From Marsupella aquatica (taxonomy: Eukaryota; Marchantiophyta): a DNA stretch of 64,000 bases. The position numbers and the translations under genes are program-made. Shown in pieces: positions 1 to 10,633 of the stretch (its first letter is position 1; every line of letters starts with the position of its first letter). The stretch covers positions 19,034,001 through 19,098,000 of the forward strand of contig OZ316895.1 in assembly GCA_973895155.1 (NCBI GenBank), written 5' to 3'. The notes under the pieces were generated by a model. That model searched no databases and was not told where the DNA came from. It saw only the letters and a list, made by a program, of their open reading frames with translations.

Positions 1-1878
1 GAACTTGAGGAATATTAATTCTCCAAAAGGGACAGCAGTGAATATTGTAGCATAGTCTTCTAAGCTCACGGCAACTGATAATTCTGGTGTTTGTGTTGGG
101 CAAGGCATATTGCAAATTGAAGCAAGTACTTTCCATGGAAAGAAGGTACTTGTTGATCATGTTGTGCTATTGTTGATTGCTGTCAGTAAGCCAAAATATC
201 TTCTAGATACCCTTTCCAAACAAGGGAGATGACCCTCCACACATCCATCTTGTGGATGGTGTGGAATCATTTGTGATGTGGCCAGAGAAATTTGTAGAGT
301 GTTAGGTATTGGCCAAGTACAATTTGAGACTCAAATGTTATGAATTGTTTCAATATATGGCTCCAATTTCGAGTATATGATCTTGTGTAATACTATATCT
401 TGCTCATATTGTCCTTGATATCTTGCTCATATTGTGAGTATTGTTACCATGATTGTTAGTTGGATTTGTGCGCGCTTTTGTGACTAGCTTGGCATGAATG
501 ACTCTGGAAAATGAATGGCATCATTGTCTACGGAAACTATGGTTTGCGGTCAAATCAATGTTACCAATCACTCATGGAAAACCCCATATGACTCGAACTA
601 AGTCATTCTAAACACTTATGTTTGACAGATGTATGGTTCCAAATACTTGACCCTCTAGTCACTAAAATGACTAATGACACTAGTCGATAATATGACTAAG
701 TCAATCCAAGTCACCACTTTTACGACTAATAGTTGCAAGAACAACGTCATTGATTTTCAGGAATAGATGACCGGTTTTAGTCATAGTCAGTCATTTTTAA
801 TGGTTAAAAATGGGGATATTTCTACTAGTGAATACATCCCAGATGCCTCCACATTCGTTGAAGTAGCCTACACACAAGAATTTTCTGACACAGTATCCAC
901 ATGTCTATCCAAAGACCTCTCAGATGAGGAAGTAATGTTCAACTTTGTAGACTATAAGTTAACCACGAAGTCAATGAGATGTTTGTCTGAAGGGATAACA
1001 TCAACTAACTAGCTACATTCAGATATCATCGATGCATACTATAAACTGGAAAAGTAAGTAGTAGAAATAGTTTAGGAAACTTTAACCAGAAGTTAGTGTA
1101 GTAGGGTATTTAAGGATAGACAGGAGCGGTAAGCGGGCTTTTTTATGTCAATTGTTGAAAATGGCCAAAAGGCTGGTAGTAGAAAATGCGACTATTCTTG
1201 CTATATGGGAGAATAGGGTTTTGCTATGAGGGATGCGACATGAAACTAGAAGATGGTAGGAACTGTGCCTTAGGCGGGGCCTAGAGCGAGACAAAGGAGG
1301 CAGGTGAGGATGGAGCAAGCGAATCCCTTTGGTAGGAATCAAGACGTTCATACATGCAAACCAGTTGGAGAAGGGATACCCATGTTCATGTTCACCATTG
1401 GCATCAAGGGAGGAAATTGTTGGGTATGGAACAAAGCAGGGCAACAATTATTTGAGATGACTGGCAAAGCCTTCCAACACTGTTTCACCACTAAGGAAGC
1501 CGTCAAAGAGTTTTGTCAAGGAGTCATGTCAAGGAAGTGGAATTCGGTTTTAGGTCAAGAAAATGAATTGCGTGGCACTTAATTGTTGTTGAACAAGTGA
1601 TTGTTTTCTAAAACCAAGCAACAACAAAAGAACAAGAGGATATTCAACAGTTAGTTTTGGATGTGGCAAATCTAGCCTTGTGGAGCCCAAAAGTTTCTAT
1701 TTCCATAGTATCAACCACATCAAACCGTTCATGGAGATGTGTAGTGCATGCGTTAACCGCAAAGTAACAGTTTAATTAGTAACCGCGATCAGTAGTGCAA
1801 TAACCATAGAGTAGCAGTCATGTTCATAGTAAGAGGCGGTTAAACAACTAGCACTTTGAGATACCAACAAAATAGTTA
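1..1878. other. Left flank, no recognised gene
   Basis: This AT-rich stretch lies outside the large Copia element. It holds only short open frames. The best is 1304-1582 (+, 92 codons) with a Trp/Gly-rich core reading IGIKGGNCWVW; I do not recognise it and it may be a decayed repeat. No promoter or RNA gene is evident. Confidence 0.5.
1304..1582 (+). other. Small unrecognised ORF, possible repeat remnant
   Basis: A 92-codon open frame starting MRMEQANPFGRN and ending with a TAA. It has no signal peptide or membrane segment and matches no family I know. It contains a Gly/Trp-rich stretch near residues 33-43 and a Lys/Glu stretch, TTKEAVKEFC, near residues 65-74. It has no evident promoter and sits a few hundred bases from a transposon boundary, so a degraded mobile-element fragment is as likely as a gene. 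Confidence 0.15.
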
Positions 1879-2050
1879 GTATTCAGGGACATAGACATCA
1901 TGCGCCAACAAACTCACTTCCTTCTATTACCTTTGGGAGTATGAGGGCTCCCCATATAGTACATAGCGTGGCGGTTATGTAAGTTCCATCTCTTGTCCCT
2001 ATTCACTAGGGTAAGTCTAGTCTACCAGGGTTAGGCTTATCACTTGTAAC
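1879..2050 (-). repeat. Outer Copia 3' LTR
   Basis: This 172-bp sequence recurs at 35866-36034 with a 3-bp gap (gtaagttcc against gtaacc) and very few other changes. On the minus strand it starts TGTTACAAG or TTACAAG and ends CCTGAATAC. The exact ends are uncertain by 1-2 bases because the two copies differ at the outer T/C position. Confidence 0.85.
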
Positions 2051-2066
2051 ACTCCCCCTTGGTTGG
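2051..2066 (-). promoter_or_regulatory. Polypurine tract of outer Copia
   Basis: On the minus strand this reads as a purine-rich run (AACCAAGGGGGAG) directly upstream of the 3' LTR, the expected position of the plus-strand primer. Confidence 0.6.
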
Positions 2067-3041
2067 ATGATAAGTGTTTTACAACCAACCACAGGATAGG
2101 GGAAGCTAACCCTATGGCGTTAATTCTGTGATCTGGCCCAACGTAGTATGGTCTCATTAAAACCATGCTTCAATCATGGAAAGAGTGCCACTACTATAGC
2201 ATGAGTTTGGGTCCAGTTATTAAAGGTAAATCCTTATAGTATCTAAAGGATGCATGAAAAAAATGCTAAGGTGTAATATATATATATATCTATACTAATG
2301 TATATGTCCATGAATATGTTTGAGTACTCATGGTCTGTGTTTATACTTAAAGAGCTATCTACGCGCCTACCCTAATCCTGCGGGCCGCAGGTCAAACGCC
2401 TCCAGTCGTCGGTCTGTTCCATTGGTGGGCCGCTGACATCTTTTGAATCTTTGGTCATTCGGTGGTCGATGCGGCCGAGTCGGGAGGTCGTCGTTTGTGT
2501 ATTGGGAGTGGGCGTTTGCATGTCATCGGTTCTGTGTGATTCTCGGTGGTTCTCGGTGGCAGGTTGGGCAGCACATTATGTTGGGGCTCCTGTCAGGTCA
2601 GTTGATCAGCAGCAATGGGCGTGCCATGCGGGTAAGCTCCTTAGGAGCGGTCATCATTCTTTTCCTTGTAAAAGTAATGCCATACTTTGCAGTCCTATTC
2701 CATAAGCATGTTTGCGGTGTAGGGATGGTGGGAGCAGTTTGGTGAACAAGTCCGCGCGATTACCTTTACTTGGAATCCATTGTACTTGGACCTGTTTGCC
2801 ATGCTGTTCGTGAGTGAAAAAGAATTTGGGTGCTATGTGTTTGATTTTGTCCCCTTTAATAAATCCCTGAACTATCTGCTCAACGCAGGGTCGATTGTCT
2901 TCGTATATAGTTGTCGGTTTCTTGAGCTGAGCTCTGCCTGTGTGTGTGTATGTGATCTATCAGGTTTCTCAACCAGATACATTCCCTAGTGGCTTCACAG
3001 AGTGCTATTATCTCGACGTGATTTGAGGAGGTCGCTGTGAG
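2067..3041 (-). other. 3' untranslated part of outer Copia
   Basis: This lies between the RNase H end of pol and the polypurine tract. It has stops in all frames apart from short chance ORFs and contains a short TA microsatellite near 2278-2291. Pieces near 2900-3041 may still encode a decayed RNase H tail (minus-strand reading resembles the ECIWLRNLI stretch typical of Copia). Confidence 0.5.
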
Positions 3042-4090
3042 TTATTGTTTGCTGCTTTTCCAAGAGATTGTCGTGCCACCTTGTAAGAAGACGTATCCTG
3101 TTTGGGATTTTGCATCGTCTGGGTCTAAGAGGTAGCCCGCGTCCGCATAGCCGGTCAGTATGTTTTCTGAGTTCTTGGGGAAGAATAGCCCCATGTCCAT
3201 TGTATTGCGTAGGTATTGGAACACCCGTTTGACTCCATTCCAGTGTCGGATCGTGGGGTTGGAGCTATGGCGAGCGAGGAGGTTGACGGCAAAAGCGATG
3301 TCGGGGTGCAACTGGGTTGCCAGGTACATCAAGGCCCCAATGCCGAGAGGTATGGTTTCTTAGGGCCAAGAATCTCCTCGGTCTCTACTCGTTTCTTGAA
3401 GGTGTCCCTCGTGGGGTCTGAAGATCTCAGGTCCATGGGAGTGCTGACCAGGTGGGTGGATGCCATGTTAAATTTCCACAGCGCCTTCTCAGTATATGTT
3501 GATTGGTTGATGATGATTCCCTTCTGCAAGTAGTTAAATTGTAAGCCCAAACAGTATTTGGGCTTTCCAATGTCCCTCATCTCAAATGTCTTCTTCAGAA
3601 TTTCAATCGTCTTGTGCGTTATCGTTGTTGTACCAAAGATGTTAATGTCATCTACATAAATTGCAATGATAACAAATTCATCTGCCTCCTGTTTGAGAAA
3701 TAAACAAGGGGCAATATTGTCAGTATTGAAGTTCAATGCAAGCATTTTAGCTTTAAACCGTTTGTACCAAGTTTGTCCGCTCTGTTTTAATTCGTACATT
3801 GAACGGAGGACTTGGACTGCAAGTTCTCTTTTAACTCATTTCGCCTATGTAGCAGCCGTAATTGGTGGAGGAAGCATTTGTTTCCTCAGGTTGGATGTGG
3901 GAAGCACATCTAGTGGCATCGGTTCTGCAGGTCCAAGCTCGCTCGTCGTTTCATCCAAATTGCCTATAGGGCCGGTTTGTGGTAGGCCCGGTTGTAGACC
4001 GCGGTCTATGGTACCAATTTTCTCTCCCTCGATCTGGAACGCTATTCTTTTAATCAGTTCTGGGGGTGCCTTCATGTATATTGTGGTATC
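3042..4090 (-). pseudogene. Outer Copia RT and RNase H, 3' part of pol
   Basis: Two minus-strand frames carry the second half of Copia pol. 3329-3799 has the RT core beginning YELKQSGQTWYKRF and includes the catalytic YVDD motif. 3042-3332 continues into the RNase H region, with MMYLATQLHPDI and DAKSQTGYVF, which are Copia hallmarks. 3845-4090 holds the preceding stretch beginning TIYMKAPPELI, which directly follows an RT piece found at 9935-10022 once Copia A is removed. Frameshifts separate the three pieces. The protein would copy element RNA into DNA and remove the RNA strand. No intact product can be made. Confidence 0.85.
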
Positions 4091-4511
4091 TGTTGAGCAT
4101 AGACGACGATCGCAACGGCAAGCCCATGAACCATCCAACGCACAATAGTCGACACAAGAGATACGTGGTTCACCTCCTTGAGGCTACGTCCACGGGAACA
4201 CACAAGAGAGCTTTACTGAACTCTAAGCCCGTCGGCTATACCGAGTCTCCACAGTGTACGCTCTCCCTATCTCTCAAGTTGCTCCATAACAATGAGCCTT
4301 GGTTCTACTTCTCCAAGCACACATGCCTCTTATGATATAGTGTGCAACTTAGTTGTACCTAACCACATAGTTGTACCTAATCACGTAGTTGTACCTAACC
4401 ACATAGTTGTACCTAATCACGTAGTTTTACCTAACCACATAGTTGTACCAACCCACGTTGTTGTACCAACCACGTCATACCTAACCTAGACGTAAGAGTA
4501 AATACCCAACA
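4091..4511 (-). repeat. Copia A 3' LTR
   Basis: It runs TGTTGAGCATAG to ACCCAACA on the plus strand, so the minus strand has canonical TG...CA ends. It contains seven copies of an 18-bp unit near 4352-4477 in the U3 part. It differs from its partner by about three substitutions. Confidence 0.95.
4352..4477 (-). repeat. 18-bp tandem repeats in Copia LTR U3
   Basis: Seven units of the type agttgtacctaaYcacRt alternate CACAT and CACGT endings. They lie in the promoter-proximal part of the LTR (minus-strand sense) and carry ACGTG cores like those bound by plant bZIP and bHLH factors. The same array is at about 9775-9900, 10284-10409 and, with five units, in the right LTR of B. Confidence 0.75.
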
Positions 4512-4530
4512 ATCTTCCCCTTGACTCTGG
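4512..4530 (-). promoter_or_regulatory. Copia A polypurine tract
   Basis: The minus strand reads AGTCAAGGGGAAGAT immediately before the 3' LTR, the normal polypurine tract position. The same sequence follows the left LTR of element B. Confidence 0.75.
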
Positions 4531-4701
4531 TCTAGGGGAGAGTAATACTGCCAATGTATATGATCCCTCAGCGGGAAGTTCTGGACAGAAACCAAACCGG
4601 TTTCCCTCTCTAACTAGAGCAAACCAGAACTAAGCCGTAGCCTAATACATAGGAATGAGGAAGAGCATATATCAGTAATTACAATGAATGTTAAGAAAAC
4701 T

Positions 4702-6738
4702 CTACTTGTGATGCAATTGCAAAACCTGCAATACGTCACGGTGTCTAGAGAAACTCTCCAAAGGAATCACTTTGGTAAATGCGTCAGCCGGGTTAAGTTT
4801 ACCATCAATCTTGACTAGCTCAAACAAATTATCAGACACAGCCTGCCTGATAAAATGGTACCTGACATCAATGTGCTTCACTCTGCTGTCCATCACCTGG
4901 TTCACAGCAAGGTGGAGCGCACTTTGACTATCACAATGGAGCTTCACATTCCCCTGTGGCAATCCCATTTCAGTGATAAGTCTATCCAACCAAATCGCTT
5001 CCTTTGCTGCTTCCGCAGCTGCAACATACTCCGCTTCTATAGTAGACTGAGCAATACACTTCTGCAAAGTAGACCTCCAACTTATGCATCCACCGCCAAG
5101 TGTGAACACGTATCCTATTGTTGATCTCCTTCGGTCCAAATCTTGTCCATAGTCAGAATCTACATAGCCAATCAATGATCTAGCATTCTTTGCATTTGCA
5201 TCAAATAAAAGACCATGATCCACGGTACCCTTCAAGTACCTGATAATCCACTTCACTGCTTCCCAGTGTACCTTCCCTGGATTCGACATGTACCTGCTCA
5301 CCTTGCCCATAGCCATGGCAAGATCAGGTCTAGTGCAAGTCATCAAATACATGAGACTCCCCACTGCCTTGTCATATGGAACCTTTGACATCAACCCCTT
5401 CTCTGTGTCATCCGTAGGACAGAACGCTGATGATAACTTGAAGTGTGGAGCCAACGGGGTACTTACTGGCTTGCTATTCTCCATGTTGAACCTTGCAATT
5501 ACCTTCCTCGCATAACTGCTCTGCGTCAACCATAGCTTGCCAGCCTCCAAGTCCCTAGTGATCTCCATACCCAAAATCCTCTTAGCTGGCCCTAAGTCCT
5601 TCATCTTAAACTCTGCACTAAGCAGTGCCTTGAGCTTAACAATCTCAGACCTATCCTTGGCTGCAATTAGCATGTCATCCACATAAAGTACTAAAACAAT
5701 GAACCCAAAGACAACATTCTTCACCGGTTTCAAATACACACAAGGGTCAAATACACTTCTGTGAAAACCTTGTGACCGAATCCAATCGTCAAACCGCTTG
5801 TTCCACTGTCTTGGTGACTGCTTCAACCCATACAAGGATTTCAGCAATCTGCAAACCAATTCCTCCTGTCCTCTCTTCACAAAACCTAGCGGTTGTCTCA
5901 TGAAGATCACCTCTTCCAATGTGCCATAGAGGAAAGCTGTGACAACATCCATCTGATCTAGGAGCAGACCAAACATTACAACAAGTACACACAATAGTCG
6001 TATTGTAGAGTACTTAGCAACTGGTGAGAAGACCTCATTGTAATCCACACCTTTCTCTTGTGTGAATCCCTTTGCTACCAATCTAGCCTTGTAGACCTTC
6101 GATCCACCTCCTATGGAATTATCCTTCAGCTTGTAAATCCACTTGCTGTCCACCACTTGCTGACCCTTAGGCAGCTTAACAAGCTCCCAAGTTTTGTTGT
6201 CCTTTAGTGACTGCATCTCCGTTTGCATTGCTGCAATCCACTTCTGCTTCTCCTTTGAAGCACTTGCCTCATGAAATGAAGAAGGTTCTCCTTCTTCCAA
6301 AATTAACGCATCACCCTCATCATCAGCTGTAAAATCATCCTCTTGCAGTTGAGATGAATCAACCCACTGTCCATACCTTGATGGAGCGCGTACAGTGCGA
6401 CCAGATGTTCTTCTAGCCGATGACTCCGGTTGATCTGCGTGTGCTGGTACAATTTGAAGCTCAACAGCATCCACTTGCTGCTCACCAGCATCAACAAACT
6501 CCTCTGGTTCCTCTGGCATAGGAACCAGCTCCATAATTGGAGCAACTCCTTCTCTCCGGTCATGCACCTCATAACCAATCTCCCCCTCAACGAGATCCAG
6601 GATAGGAGATTTTCCTTTGTCAGTACGGGAGACCTGAGTATTCTCCCCCTCCTTCAATAATCTGGATTCATTGAAGGAAACATCCCTACTGACAACGAGC
6701 TTACAGGCAATAGGATCCCATAGCCTATAGGCTTTCAC
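4702..6738 (-). pseudogene. Copia A pol: RT and RNase H
   Basis: A 678-codon frame covers the linker, RT and RNase H of Copia pol. Seen in order: the acidic linker, the RT entry (KWIYKLKDN, then ARLVAKGFTQ near residues 215-235), AFLYGTLEE, YGLKQSPRQW, the catalytic YVDDM near residue 355, then DIGYVF-type RNase H motifs (SRRSTIGYVF class, SALHLAVN, HIDVRYHFI) at the C-terminus. The length fits a complete Copia RT-RNase H. It is separated from the upstream integrase frame only by an in-frame TAG at 6739-6744 where CAG is expected, so the original was one continuous polyprotein. It is 95% or more identical by eye to the same region of element B. Confidence 0.9.
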
Positions 6739-6744
6739 ACCACT

Positions 6745-7929
6745 CTAGTACCCAAGAAAAACACATTTCCTGGAGGTAGGATCCAACTTGGTCCTATTCT
6801 GCTTTGGTGTTAGAGCATATGCATCACTTCCAAAAATTACCAAGCCATGATAGTCTGCTTGCCGCTTATAGCGCATCTCAAATGGCGTTTTGAAATTGAT
6901 AGCACTAGAAGGAGAAAGATTTACCAAATAAGCTGCGGTATTGACAGCTTCTGCCCAAAATTCTTGTGGTAAACCTGATTGGCTCAACATACTCCGTGAC
7001 CGCTCCAACAATGTCCGATTGAGCCTCTCAGCGACACCATTCTGCTGCGGAGTATAAACTGTGGTGAGATGGCGAGTTATCCCCTGTTCTGAACAGTACT
7101 CTTCAAATTCCATTGAAGTGTACTCCCCGCCGTTGTCTGACCTCAGACTCTTCACCCTTGTATCCAAACACTTGATCGTGTTTCCAGTCTGATTCTCCAC
7201 CTGGGCCTTCCACTTCTTAAAAATGGACAAGACATCAGACTTATGCGTCATGAAATAAATCCACACAAATCTTGAGTAATCATCAATAAATGATACATAG
7301 TACAACTTTCCAGAGTGTGAGGGAGTCGGGGATGGACCCCACACGTCACTATGTATGTACTCAAGAACCGCTTTGGAACGATGAGTTCCAACACCAAAAG
7401 CACGACGATGCTGCTTTCCAAGAATGCAATGCTCACAAAACTCTAATTTACAAGATTGCAAATCAGAAATGAGTCCATTCTTCCGTAAGATAGCCAAACC
7501 CTTCTCACTCATGTGGCCTAGCCGTGAATGCCACAGTTGAGTCATCTCCTCGTGAGACTTGGTTACATTGGCCTCTCCATATACAGTATTGCCCTGTAAC
7601 ACATACAAATTCTTTTGTCTACTCCCCTTCAAAATCACTATCTCTCCCGACCTGACTTGAAGTTCACCATCAATAACGCTCCATTGATGACCATTTGAAT
7701 CCAACACACCGAGTGAAATCAGATTCTTACGCATGCCAGGTACATACCTGACTCCGGATACTGTGCGCACAGGGCCATCAAACATTTGAATCTTCACAGA
7801 CCCAATTCCCTCAATTTGACAGGAGTGATCATTTCCCATCAGAACTGAACCGTTTGAAACAGAGTAAGAACTGAAAAACTCACGAATGTAACAAATATGA
7901 AAAGAGCAAGCACAATCAAGAATCCACAC
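6745..7929 (-). pseudogene. Copia A pol: protease end and integrase
   Basis: This 394-codon frame begins WILDCACSFH, the Copia aspartic-protease region with the usual WxxDSGA-like motif changed to DCACS. It then has the GAG-pre-integrase zinc motif (LWHSRLGHMS ... FCEHCILGKQ) and the integrase core with IDDYSRFVW, SDNGGEY and NGVAERLNR. It ends at KCVFLGY, the normal integrase C-terminal landmark. A TAG separates it from the RT frame. The integrase would insert element cDNA and make the 5-bp target duplication. Confidence 0.9.
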
Positions 7930-7981
7930 ATCATCTGCTCTCCTAGATGACGTGCACAGGGCATACCCCCGGCTTCATAAA

Positions 7982-8994
7982 ACATACTCATCATTGAGTA
8001 AATCAACTTCTCCATCAGCCCTAGCCACATTTGCCGATGAAGTTTCCGCTGCCTTTCCCTTACAGTCTTGCTTGAAGTGTCCAACTTGGTTGCACTTCCA
8101 ACATGTCACCTGCCTCCTCTGAGGGGATTTACCCTTGGACTTAGATCTGGATTTAGATCTAAACTGGGTTCTACGGTCCCCAGTTGGTCACTGCATACTC
8201 CTCCCACGGTTAACATTGAGGGCAGCACCAGATGATGAAGGCTGTGACGTGATGTGCATCTTCTGCTGAAGATCATCACTAAGCAGAGAACTTACCACGT
8301 CATTGTATGAAATGGTATCCCTATCACGATGCAACAACACTCGTGATAGGGACTGGTAAGATGGAGGCAATGAACTAAGAAGTTGCAGAGCCTTCGTCTC
8401 ATCATTCAAAGTCTTCTCAAGGTTTTCCAAGTCAACAACCATGTCGTTGAAAGCATCCACATGGTCTTGCAACTTCGTACCAGATTCCTTCATCCTGAAA
8501 CTCATCAGTTTGTAGGAAGTGTAGAGCCGGTTCGACAACTCCTTGCGGTGATACTTGCTCTACAATTCCGCAAACAAGGACATGCAATCCTTATGTGCAC
8601 CCAACTGCTTGATGATGGGAGGCATGAGATAGAGTGTAACACACCACACTCCCTGCTCCTGCATGCGGTCCCATTGTTTCTCATCAACATCGTCTTCACG
8701 AGGGCTCAGCAGTTGGCCCATCCCTGACGCATAAAGCACTCCCTTCACCTGCTTCTCCCATAGCAAGTAGTCAGAGCGCCCATCATACTTTGTCACTTCA
8801 TACTTGGGTCCCCCAAGCTTGAAAGTCCCCATCTTCTTCTTTACCGTGAGCTCCGGTAGTAGTACTGCTTCCTCCACCACACGCCGCACCGGTGATGGTA
8901 TCGGTGTCACGTGCTCTTCCTCCTACTCCTCTCTCTGCCCCTGAAACCTCCGCGGTGATCCTCGTGCTTCAAGTTCCACGTCTTGGGAACCTCC
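7982..8994 (-). pseudogene. Copia A gag, broken
   Basis: The gag frame is read in pieces. 8560-8910 has KKKMGTFKLGG and SDYLLWEKQVKG, the UBN2-type gag N-domain. 8188-8538 continues with LTEL-type helices (LQLLSSLPPSYQSL). The zinc knuckle CWKCNQVGHFKQDC is near 8060-8105. A TAG at 8560-8562 and a TGA at 8188-8190 interrupt it. Element B has CAG and CGA at the same codons, so both are point changes of the deamination type. The start codon region present in B (MSDLEEFFEDVE) is deleted here, so A cannot make a normal Gag. Confidence 0.85.
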
Positions 8995-9499
8995 CCCGTT
9001 TTGACCACCTCAAGGAATAACCGAAATACCAAGTACAACCCGTTGTCGGAATTGCAATGTGATTGGTGCGCTGCATTGCCAACTTCAATGGCTTGTCAAC
9101 AACGAATGTTGATCAATTGCACTTGGTGCCGTCACCAAGTCCAACAAGGTAATTGATTTTGCTTAGCCTTCCTCTTTGCATCAAAGAGCCAATCCCGGAC
9201 TCAAAAACAATCGTCTTGCCTCAATCTCTCCGTTGAGTCAAAACACTTGACGCTTCTCCCTCCGAGTCGATTGCCAACTTTCTTCACAAAATCCAGAAGG
9301 ACAAAAACTTAGATCTCTCTGCACCACGAGCTCCGTTCAACGATTTCTTCACACCATTAGAAAGCTCTTGCCCTGATCTATCCGTTGAGCCCATAAACTC
9401 CAAGTTCCATGCGATGGAACTCTGGAAAATCCACCAACACTCAACGCTGGAAAAACCGTCATGAAATCCCGTCACGAACACACGTCACCTCCCAAGCAT

Positions 9500-9511
9500 G
9501 CTCTGATACCA
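9500..9511 (-). promoter_or_regulatory. Copia A primer binding site
   Basis: The minus strand reads TGGTATCAGAGC two bases after the 5' LTR. This is the widely used plant retroelement site complementary to the 3' end of initiator tRNA-Met. Confidence 0.9.
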
Positions 9512-9513
9512 AT

Positions 9514-9934
9514 TGTTGAGCATAGACGACGATCGCAACGGCAAGCCCATGAACCATCCAACGCACAATAGTCGACACAAGAGATACGTGGTTCACCTCC
9601 TTGAGGCTACGTCCACGGGAACACACAAGAGAGCTTTACTGAACTCTAAGCCCGTCGGCTATACCGAGTCTCCACAGTGTACGCTCTCCCTATCTCTCAA
9701 GTGGCTCCATAACAATGAGCCTTGGTTCTACTTCTCCAAGCACACATGCCTCTTATGATATAGTGTGCAACTTAGTTGTACCTAACCACATAGTTGTACC
9801 TAATCACGTAGTTGTACCTAACCACATAGTTGTACCTAATCACGTAGTTGTACCTAACCACGTAGTTGTACCAACCCACGTTGTTGTACCAACCACGTCA
9901 TACCTAACCTAGACGTAAGAGTAAATACCCAACA
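9514..9934 (-). repeat. Copia A 5' LTR
   Basis: This 421-bp LTR is nearly identical to 4091-4511. It ends next to the TSD GTATC at 9935-9939. U3 18-bp repeats lie near 9775-9900. Confidence 0.95.
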
Positions 9935-10022
9935 GTATCTAGGATACCATACAGATAGGTTGTGATCACATCTAGTGTGTGCATGACGAGCTTATGCAAG
10001 AGGGTAAATGCAATGAGGTACC
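9935..10022 (-). pseudogene. Outer Copia RT fragment between A and B
   Basis: These 88 bp are the only outer-Copia sequence left between the two Copia insertions. The minus strand reads YLIAFTLLHKLVMHTLDVITTYLYGILDT, with the RT motif DVxTxYLYG. It joins DSITYR at 20202 upstream and TIYMKAPPE at 4090 downstream, which restores a continuous Copia RT. It contains both TSDs, GTATC on its left and GTACC on its right. Confidence 0.85.
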
Positions 10023-10443
10023 TGTTGAGCATAGACGACGATCGCAACGGCAAGCCCATGAACCATCCAACGCACAATAGTCGACACAAGAGATACGTGG
10101 TTCACCTCCTTGAGGCTACGTTCACGGGAACACACAAAAGAGCTTTACTGAACTCTAAGCCCGTCGGCTATACCGAGTCTCCACAGTGTAAGCTCTCCCT
10201 ATCTCTCAAGTGGCTCCATAACAATGAGCCTTGGTTCTACCTCTCCAAGCACACATGCCTCTTATGATATAGTGTGCAACTTAGTTGTACCTAACCACAT
10301 AGTTATACCTAATCACGTAGTTGAACCTAACCACATAGTTGTACCTAATCACGTAGTTGTACCTAACCACGTAGTTATACCAACCCACGTTGTTGTACCA
10401 ACCACGTCATATCTAACCTAGACGTAAGAGTAAATACCCAACA
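10023..10443 (-). repeat. Copia B 3' LTR
   Basis: A 421-bp LTR starting TGTTGAGCATAG and ending ACCCAACA on the plus strand, followed by the same polypurine complement as in A. It has seven 18-bp units. Confidence 0.95.
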
Positions 10444-10633
10444 ATCTTCCCCTTGACTCTGGTCTAGGGGAGAGTAATACTGCCAATGTATATGATCCCT
10501 CAGCGGGAAGTTCTGGACAAAAACCAAACCGGTTTCCCTCTCTAACTAGAGCAAACCAGAACTAAGCCGTAGCCTAATACATAGGAATGAGGAAGAGCAT
10601 ATATCAATAATTACAATGAATGTTAAGAAAACT

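Larger units (their letters stand above)
4091..9934 (-). mobile_element. Copia element A, complete with both LTRs
   Basis: Two 421-bp LTRs (4091-4511 and 9514-9934) bound the element, and the 5-bp TSD GTATC occurs on both sides (4086-4090 and 9935-9939). The LTRs differ at about three positions, so the insertion is recent relative to its neighbours. On the minus strand the 5' LTR is followed by a primer site complementary to initiator tRNA-Met, then gag, protease/integrase, RT/RNase H, a purine tract and the 3' LTR. It lies inside the RT gene of the outer Copia. Compared with element B it lacks about 196 bp and about 424 bp of 5' leader, including the gag start codon. Confidence 0.95.

Noticed and set aside
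767-1012. 81-codon ORF near the left edge
   Set aside because: No recognisable motif, AT-rich surroundings and no supporting context. It is more likely chance or a decayed repeat.
4352-4477. CRISPR-like array
   Set aside because: The 18-bp units are contiguous with no spacers, lie inside retroelement LTRs and occur in a plant genome.
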